From: Trebonia sp964581815
GTDB taxonomy: Bacteria > Actinomycetota > Actinomycetes > Streptosporangiales > Streptosporangiaceae
NCBI GenBank assembly: GCA_964581815.1
Contig: CAZORE010000016.1
Location: 1 to 64,000, forward strand
Direction: 5' to 3'
Length of the DNA stretch: 64,000 nucleotides
The translations under genes and the position numbers were made by a program. Below the pieces are notes generated by a model. That model worked only from the letters and a program-made list of their open reading frames with translations. It was not told the DNA's origin and made no database searches. Of this stretch, positions 58,869-64,000 are shown in pieces (position 1 is the first letter of the stretch; each line of letters starts with the position of its first letter).

Positions 58869-60857
58869 ATGACCGGCGACTACCTCACCGCTCCCGCGCT
58901 GCTTGGCCACGTCTTCCTGCGGCGCGGCGACGACATGCGCGAGCCAACGCAGCGCCTGGTGGCCGCCTGGGACCTGGTCACCAGCCGTTTCGGGCTCGAT
59001 CACGGCATCGTCGCGCTGCCAGTGCCATCGCGGCTCGCGCGCGGGTACCGGATCGACCCGGGCGAGACCGGGCTGATCGCCGCCGCGGAGTCGCAGGCGG
59101 CATCGGTGTGGCAGGCCTGCGCCTGGGCCAGCCCTGGCGTCCTCGGGGTGAGCGTCATGATGGCACCGCCGCGCGAGCGTGACTGCCAAGGCGAGTGGGC
59201 CGACCTGGAACGCAGCTGGCAGCAGGCGCTGGCGGCCGGCCTGGACACGGGCGTGCTCGGCGAGGCGCGGCTCTTCCTCGCGGTACTCGCGGGCGGCCAG
59301 GACGGCGAGCCGTTCCCCGGGCCGGAGACCGCGGTGACGGCCGCGGGGCTGCTGCGCGCCGCCGTGCCCGGGCCGTCGGCCCCCGGCTGGTGGCAGCGCT
59401 GGGATACCGCGCCGGCCGGGCGGCCGGGCGGCGACGGCCCGGCGGCCGGGGTCCTCATCTGGGAGGCCGGGCCCGGGTCAGCTGACGCACGCGCGTCTCG
59501 CCGGCTGGCCTGCGTCACGCCAGCCTGGTCCGAGCGCCTGGCGGACCGGGTGCTGTGGACGGCGGGCGACGGGACACCGAGCCCGCTCACCAGGCACCTG
59601 GCGCATGCCGCCGCGCTGCGGTACCAGGTCAGCGTGTACGACGGCGGTGCGCCCGCCCGCCGGATGCGGGACGAGATCGGCCAGCTCATCGACGAGTTGC
59701 CCGCGGCCGTCGGGCCGACCGGGGACGCGTCCGCCGCGTCCGCCGCGCTGCGGCAGGCGGGCGCGTCGGCGATCGCGCTGCGGCGCAGGCTGACCGCCAT
59801 GCGGCGCGCGGCCGGCATCCTCGGTGAGAACCTCCGCCAGGCGCTGCCCGGACCGGACGACGGGGCGGCGCCAGGCACTGGCCCGCTGACCGACGACAGG
59901 GAACTCGCCGGGTGGCTGCAGCGGCGCCTGGACAACGAGGTCGAGCTGGTCGACGAGGCGGCGGCGAGCGCCGCGGCGGCCGCGGCGCTGCTGAACGGCG
60001 CGAGCGCCCCCGCCCACCCTGCCCCGCCCGCCGGGCAGCCCGCACCGGGCGCCTCCGCCGACCGGGCACCCGCGCCAGACGGCGGCGGGGCCGCTGGCCG
60101 CCGGCCCCGGGTAGCGGTCGTGTTCACGGCGATCGGCGTCGAGTACCGGGCGTTCAGGGAGCACCTGGACGCCCCGCAGCGGCGCGAGGAGCGCGGCGGG
60201 CTGTACGAGGTCGGCACGCTGGCCGGGACGGACGGCCCGTGGCAGGTGGCGCTCGCCGAGACCGGGCCGGGCAGCACCGCGGCGGCCCTACGGCTCGAAC
60301 GCGCCGTGCGGGCATTCGACCCCGAGGTCGCGATCTTCCTCGGCGTGGCGGGCGGCCGCAAGGACGTCGCCCTCGGGGACGTGGTGGTAGCGGACAAGAT
60401 CTACGACTACGAGTCGGGCAAGTCGACGCAGGACGGCTTCGAGCCGCGGCCGCGGACCCACCAGCCCGCCGACCGCCTGCTGCAGTGGGCGCGCTCCGTC
60501 GCGAACGAGGGCCGGTGGCAGCGCAGGATCCGGCCGGCCAGCCCGGAGCCGCCGCCGGCGTGCCACGTCAAGCCCATCGTCACCGGGGCGAAGGTGATCG
60601 CCCACGACCAGTCGCCGACCGCGCTCCAGATCGGCCGCTTCGCCGGCGACGCGGTGGCGGTCGACATGGAAGGGCACGGCTTCCTCGAGGCCGCCCACAT
60701 GAATCCGCGCGTGGACGCGCTGGTAATCCGGGGCATCTCCGACCTGCTGACCGGAAAGGACAAGCACGGTGATGACTACTGGCAGCCGGTCGCGAGCAGG
60801 CACGCGGCCGCATTCGCCGTCGAATTCCTGAACATCATCGGCGAAAGGGCGACATAA
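58869..60857 (+). CDS. CATRA-like protein fused to a nucleoside phosphorylase/nucleosidase domain
   Basis: The 662-residue protein's first 380 residues match the CATRA N/C arrangement: LLGHVFLRRGDDMREPTQRL, LACVTPAWSERLADRVLWTA and a helical AAALRYQVSVYDGG region. A Pro/Ala-rich linker (about 375-412) joins a PNP_UDP/MTA-SAH-nucleosidase domain (414-662) with FTAIGVEYRAFREHL, IFLGVAGGRKDVALGDVVVA, VDMEGHGFLEAA and IRGISDLLTGKDK. The last two carry the catalytic Glu and Asp positions. Such domains in conflict proteins are candidate nucleotide- or nucleoside-depleting effectors or ligand sensors. It is divergent from the CHAT protease gene. Confidence 0.78.
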   Translation: MTGDYLTAPALLGHVFLRRGDDMREPTQRLVAAWDLVTSRFGLDHGIVALPVPSRLARGYRIDPGETGLIAAAESQAASVWQACAWASPGVLGVSVMMAPPRERDCQGEWADLERSWQQALAAGLDTGVLGEARLFLAVLAGGQDGEPFPGPETAVTAAGLLRAAVPGPSAPGWWQRWDTAPAGRPGGDGPAAGVLIWEAGPGSADARASRRLACVTPAWSERLADRVLWTAGDGTPSPLTRHLAHAAALRYQVSVYDGGAPARRMRDEIGQLIDELPAAVGPTGDASAASAALRQAGASAIALRRRLTAMRRAAGILGENLRQALPGPDDGAAPGTGPLTDDRELAGWLQRRLDNEVELVDEAAASAAAAAALLNGASAPAHPAPPAGQPAPGASADRAPAPDGGGAAGRRPRVAVVFTAIGVEYRAFREHLDAPQRREERGGLYEVGTLAGTDGPWQVALAETGPGSTAAALRLERAVRAFDPEVAIFLGVAGGRKDVALGDVVVADKIYDYESGKSTQDGFEPRPRTHQPADRLLQWARSVANEGRWQRRIRPASPEPPPACHVKPIVTGAKVIAHDQSPTALQIGRFAGDAVAVDMEGHGFLEAAHMNPRVDALVIRGISDLLTGKDKHGDDYWQPVASRHAAAFAVEFLNIIGERAT

Positions 60858-60995
60858 ACACTCGCGGTATTCGCCGCAGGTCACCGTATTGTTCCAATAT
60901 GTCCGCCGGCAACTCACGTTCAGGCGGCGATGGCGTAGCGTTTTAGCACGACGTAAGTACACCCACGGGAACGCGTGCGAGAAAGCGGGGGGCAC

Positions 60996-63900
60996 GTGAT
61001 TTACGGGCTGCTTGGTGAATTGGAGGTCCAAGGGGCCAGCGGGCCGCTTGAGCTTCCCGGCGGCCTGGCGCTCGCGGTCCTGGCCGCGCTGCTCATCAAC
61101 GTGAACCGGCGGGTCTCCAAGGCCGACCTCATCCGGGTCGCCTGGGGCAGCGCCGGGACCACAGAGGCCCAGCTGCACAAGGCCGTGCAGGTAGTGCGGC
61201 AGACGCTTGACCAGGTCGGCCGGCGCGACGACATCAGGACGCACGCCCGGTTCGGCTATGAGCTCCGCGCCGCCGAGGAGGACGTCGACGTCCTGATATT
61301 CCAGCGGCTGGTCCGCCAGGCGGAAGAGGCCGCGGCCGCTCACCGCGTCGAGGAGGAGATCGGCTGCCTGCGCGACGCGCTGCGGCTCTGGCGCGGCCCG
61401 CGCCCGCTCTCGAACGTGCGCAGCAAGGCGCTTGGCCAGGACGTCCTTATGCTGCTCGCCCGGCACAAGCGAGCCGCCGTGCGGCTCTTCGCGCTCGAGC
61501 TGGACCGGGCCAACCATGAGGGCATCCTGGACGAGCTCGCGCTTGCCGCCGCGGTGCACCCCGCCGACCAGCGGCTCTGCGAGCTGCTCATGATCGCCAG
61601 GTACCGGTGCGATTACCTCAGCGACGCGACCGCGGCGTACGAGCGCTACCGGGACGCGCTCGCCGCCGAGACCGGCGCCTCGCCCGACCCGTTGCTGAAG
61701 AGCCTCTACTTCGGACTCGCCCGCGCGGACGAGGCGGCGATCGCCACGGCCATGTCCGCCATCGACAAGCGCTCGGTCCGCGGCGGTCAGCCGGCCCGCG
61801 CCGCGGTGCCCGTGCCGCGGCAGCTGCCGCGCCCCGCGGACCTCGTCGGCCGGGCCGCGGCCGCGGCCGAGGTTTCCGGGCTGCTGCGCGGCGCACCTGG
61901 CGGGCCGGCGCCGCTGGTGGTGATCTCCGGTCCCGGCGGCGTGGGCAAGACCGCCCTGGCGGTGCGCACCGCGCACGATGTGGCCCCGCACTACCCGGAC
62001 GGCCAGCTCTACGCGGACCTGCTTGGCGCCTCGCCGGTCCCCGCGGACCCCGACGAGGTCCTGGCCCGGTTCCTGCGCGCGCTCGGCGCCAGCTACGTGC
62101 CGGAGACACGGCACGAGCTGCAGTCCAGCTTCCGCAGCATGCTGGCCGACCGGCGGGTGCTGATCGTGCTCGATGACGCCGCCGACGGCGCGCAGGTCGC
62201 CGACCTGCTACCGGGAAGCGACCGCTGCGCGGTGCTGGTGACCGCGCGCCGCCGGCTTCCCGACCTGACCGACGCCCGCCACGTGGCGCCCCTGTCACCG
62301 CTTGGCCCCGCCGACGCCACCGCGCTGTTCAGGCACGTCATCGCCAGCGGCGGCATCAGCCTCGAGGCGGCGCCGGATGCCGTCGCCCAGGTGATCGCGC
62401 TGTGCGGCGGGCTGCCGCTCGCGCTGCGGATCGCGGGCGCGATCCGCGTGCACGATCACCCACGGCCGACGTCCGACCTGGCCAGGCGGCTGGCCAGCCT
62501 CGGGCCGAGCGCGCTTGAGTACGGTGAGCTGAGCGTGGCCCGCACCATCGGAACCGGTCTTGAGCGGCTGGACCCGGACGCTCGCCGCCTGTTCCTTGCC
62601 CTCGGCCACCTCCGCCTGCCCAGGTTCGGCACGTGGACCGCCGCGGCGCTCCTCCCGGACGGCGCGGACAGCGCGGCGGCGCTCTCCCGGCTGGCCGCCC
62701 GGTTCGTGATCGAGCCGGCCGAGTCGGCGGCCCGTTACCGATTCCACGACCTGACCTGGGAGTACGTCAGGCGGCGGGCACTGTCAGATCGCCTGTCCGG
62801 CCAGGCCGACATCCCGGCCAACGCCTACCGTGCGCTGCTCACCCTCGCCCGCCGGGCGCATTCCCGGCTCTACGGGGGCGACTATGAGGTGGTGCACAGC
62901 GACGTCCGCGACTGGGACGCGCCGGCGGAGGCGCTGGCGGAGGTGGACGCGGAACCGCTCGAGTGGTTCGAGAAGGAGCGGCCGAACATCCGCGCGGCCG
63001 TGGAGCACTGCGCCGAGCTCGGCCTGACCGGCATCTGCTGGGACCTGGCCGTCTCGGCCCATGAGTTCTACACGGTCCGCGGTCACTTCGACGACTGGTT
63101 CGCCACCCACTGCACGGCGCTCGGCGCCTGCCAGGCCGCGGGCGACCTGGGCGGCGAGGGCATCGTCCTGGTCTGCATGAACCAGCCCGCGCTGGTGTCC
63201 AGCCGGCGGATCACCCCGGCCGCCGGCCTCACCGACCTGTGGCGCGCGGTCAGCCTGCTGCGTGACCAGGGAGATCGCCATGGCCTGGCGATCGCGCTGC
63301 GCACGCTGGCCAACGCGCTGCGCCGCCAGGGTCACGTCAGCCGCTCGCTCCCCCTGCTGTCCGAGGCGCTCGGCTACTACCGCGACAGCGGAGACGTCGT
63401 CGGGCAATGGCAGGCGCAGCGCTTCATCGGCCAGATTCACACGGACCTGGGCGACCACCGCAGCGCGCGGCGCGCGCTTGACGCCGCCGAGACGATCGCC
63501 GCGGAGCTCGGTGACGGCCGGGTGCTCGCGCAGACCAGGTACTGGACGGGCCAGGCCTGCCTGGCGGCCGGCGACATCGACGGCGCCGCGGCCGCGTTCG
63601 AGGCGGTGTGGGACGTGTACTGCGAGACCTCGGGACTTGGGCTGGTGTACGCGCTGCACGGCCTCGGCGACCTGGAGCTGCGCACCGGGAGACTCGGCGC
63701 GGCCGAGCGGAAGCTGGAGCAGGCGGCCACGCTGGCGGCCGACCTCGGCGACGCCGTGATCGAGGGCCGGGTAGCGCTGTCGCTCGCCGATCTCCGCCGC
63801 GTGCAGGGGCGGCCCGCCGAGCGCGCGGCGGCGCTTGAGCGCGCCGCCTCCGTGTTCGCCGGGTGCGGCGCGGTGTACCTGGAGGTGCGGGCCCTTGCCG

Positions 63901-64000
63901 AGCTCGCCGCGATCGCGCAGCTTGAGGGCAACGCCATCGCGGCGGATTCCCTGTGGGCCCGGATTGACAGCTGCTACGGGCCGGCCGGGCCCCCCGCGGC
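60996..64000 (+). CDS. SARP-type BTAD/NB-ARC (STAND) TPR regulator, continues past window end
   Basis: One frame stays open from GTG 60996 to the window end, giving at least 1001 residues. It starts IYGLLGELEVQG, an OmpR-like DNA-binding domain, then a BTAD helical region to about 245. The NB-ARC ATPase has Walker A GPGGVGKT (312-319), Walker B RRVLIVLDDAAD and GLPLALRIAG. TPR-like repeats follow from about 720 (LRTLANALRRQGHVSRSLPL). This is the AfsR-like regulator architecture, an ATP-driven switch that activates transcription. It follows the CATRA-nucleosidase gene by 138 bp with its own likely promoter and may control the locus. Confidence 0.88.
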   Translation, partial: MIYGLLGELEVQGASGPLELPGGLALAVLAALLINVNRRVSKADLIRVAWGSAGTTEAQLHKAVQVVRQTLDQVGRRDDIRTHARFGYELRAAEEDVDVLIFQRLVRQAEEAAAAHRVEEEIGCLRDALRLWRGPRPLSNVRSKALGQDVLMLLARHKRAAVRLFALELDRANHEGILDELALAAAVHPADQRLCELLMIARYRCDYLSDATAAYERYRDALAAETGASPDPLLKSLYFGLARADEAAIATAMSAIDKRSVRGGQPARAAVPVPRQLPRPADLVGRAAAAAEVSGLLRGAPGGPAPLVVISGPGGVGKTALAVRTAHDVAPHYPDGQLYADLLGASPVPADPDEVLARFLRALGASYVPETRHELQSSFRSMLADRRVLIVLDDAADGAQVADLLPGSDRCAVLVTARRRLPDLTDARHVAPLSPLGPADATALFRHVIASGGISLEAAPDAVAQVIALCGGLPLALRIAGAIRVHDHPRPTSDLARRLASLGPSALEYGELSVARTIGTGLERLDPDARRLFLALGHLRLPRFGTWTAAALLPDGADSAAALSRLAARFVIEPAESAARYRFHDLTWEYVRRRALSDRLSGQADIPANAYRALLTLARRAHSRLYGGDYEVVHSDVRDWDAPAEALAEVDAEPLEWFEKERPNIRAAVEHCAELGLTGICWDLAVSAHEFYTVRGHFDDWFATHCTALGACQAAGDLGGEGIVLVCMNQPALVSSRRITPAAGLTDLWRAVSLLRDQGDRHGLAIALRTLANALRRQGHVSRSLPLLSEALGYYRDSGDVVGQWQAQRFIGQIHTDLGDHRSARRALDAAETIAAELGDGRVLAQTRYWTGQACLAAGDIDGAAAAFEAVWDVYCETSGLGLVYALHGLGDLELRTGRLGAAERKLEQAATLAADLGDAVIEGRVALSLADLRRVQGRPAERAAALERAASVFAGCGAVYLEVRALAELAAIAQLEGNAIAADSLWARIDSCYGPAGPPA

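Overview
The window is high-GC (about 70% or more) DNA from a filamentous-type actinomycete draft genome. The evidence is GTG/TTG starts, four-base stop/start overlaps, a furA-katG pair, an ECF42-type sigma factor with a DGPF-domain partner, SARP/STAND regulators, a serine/threonine kinase and GAP1/CATRA-type conflict genes. Two 100-N blocks (13771-13870 and 32367-32466) are scaffold gaps. The second looks artificial, because the same 55 bases lie on both sides. No rRNA, tRNA, CRISPR array or intact insertion sequence was recognised.

Region 1-16.5 kb is mixed metabolism and regulation. It holds a TetR/NTF2-like divergent pair and a folate one-carbon pair: a cyclodeaminase-type protein, and a FolD that lacks the catalytic lysine of cyclohydrolases. 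Next come an SDR, a 2OG-Fe(II) oxygenase and an AlkA-like glycosylase. A MarR/MFS pair is divided by a 22-bp perfect palindrome. A VapBC-like module follows, then an aldehyde dehydrogenase and class III aminotransferase operon, an isoprenylcysteine methyltransferase-like membrane enzyme, an MBL-fold hydrolase, an RraA-like gene cut by a gap and followed by a decayed second copy, and a pair of related proteins, one carrying hexapeptide repeats.

Region 16.5-25.4 kb is an aromatic-compound catabolic cluster. A LysR regulator is divergent from two flavin monooxygenases, an extradiol-type dioxygenase, a fumarylacetoacetase-family hydrolase and an MBL hydrolase. A convergent pair (a second fumarylacetoacetase-family protein and an ACMSD-like amidohydrolase) closes it. 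The order suggests hydroxylation, ring cleavage and hydrolysis of an unknown aromatic acid or phenol.

Region 25.6-40.1 kb holds an ECF sigma factor with its YciI-like partner, a succinate-semialdehyde dehydrogenase, a lipoprotein, furA-katG, a CoA transferase, a tail-anchored kinase, a double VOC protein, an epimerase-like SDR with a divergent XRE regulator, a 5'-truncated alcohol dehydrogenase and a glutathione peroxidase.

Region 40.1-64.0 kb is the most unusual part. One tightly packed minus-strand series (58226 down to 40098) encodes a giant TPR-CHAT (caspase-like) protein, a GrpE-like factor, an Hsp70, a large beta-sandwich protein, a zinc-ribbon TRAFAC-type GTPase, a GAP1-like protein, a second membrane-anchored zinc-ribbon GTPase, a 48-residue membrane microprotein, a second Hsp70, a vWA protein and a CATRA-associated protein. 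Divergently encoded are a small CATRA-associated protein, a CATRA-like protein fused to a nucleoside phosphorylase, and a SARP-STAND regulator that runs off the window. I read this as a chaperone- and GTPase-controlled biological-conflict (immunity or cell-death) locus in which CHAT protease and nucleosidase modules are the candidate effectors.
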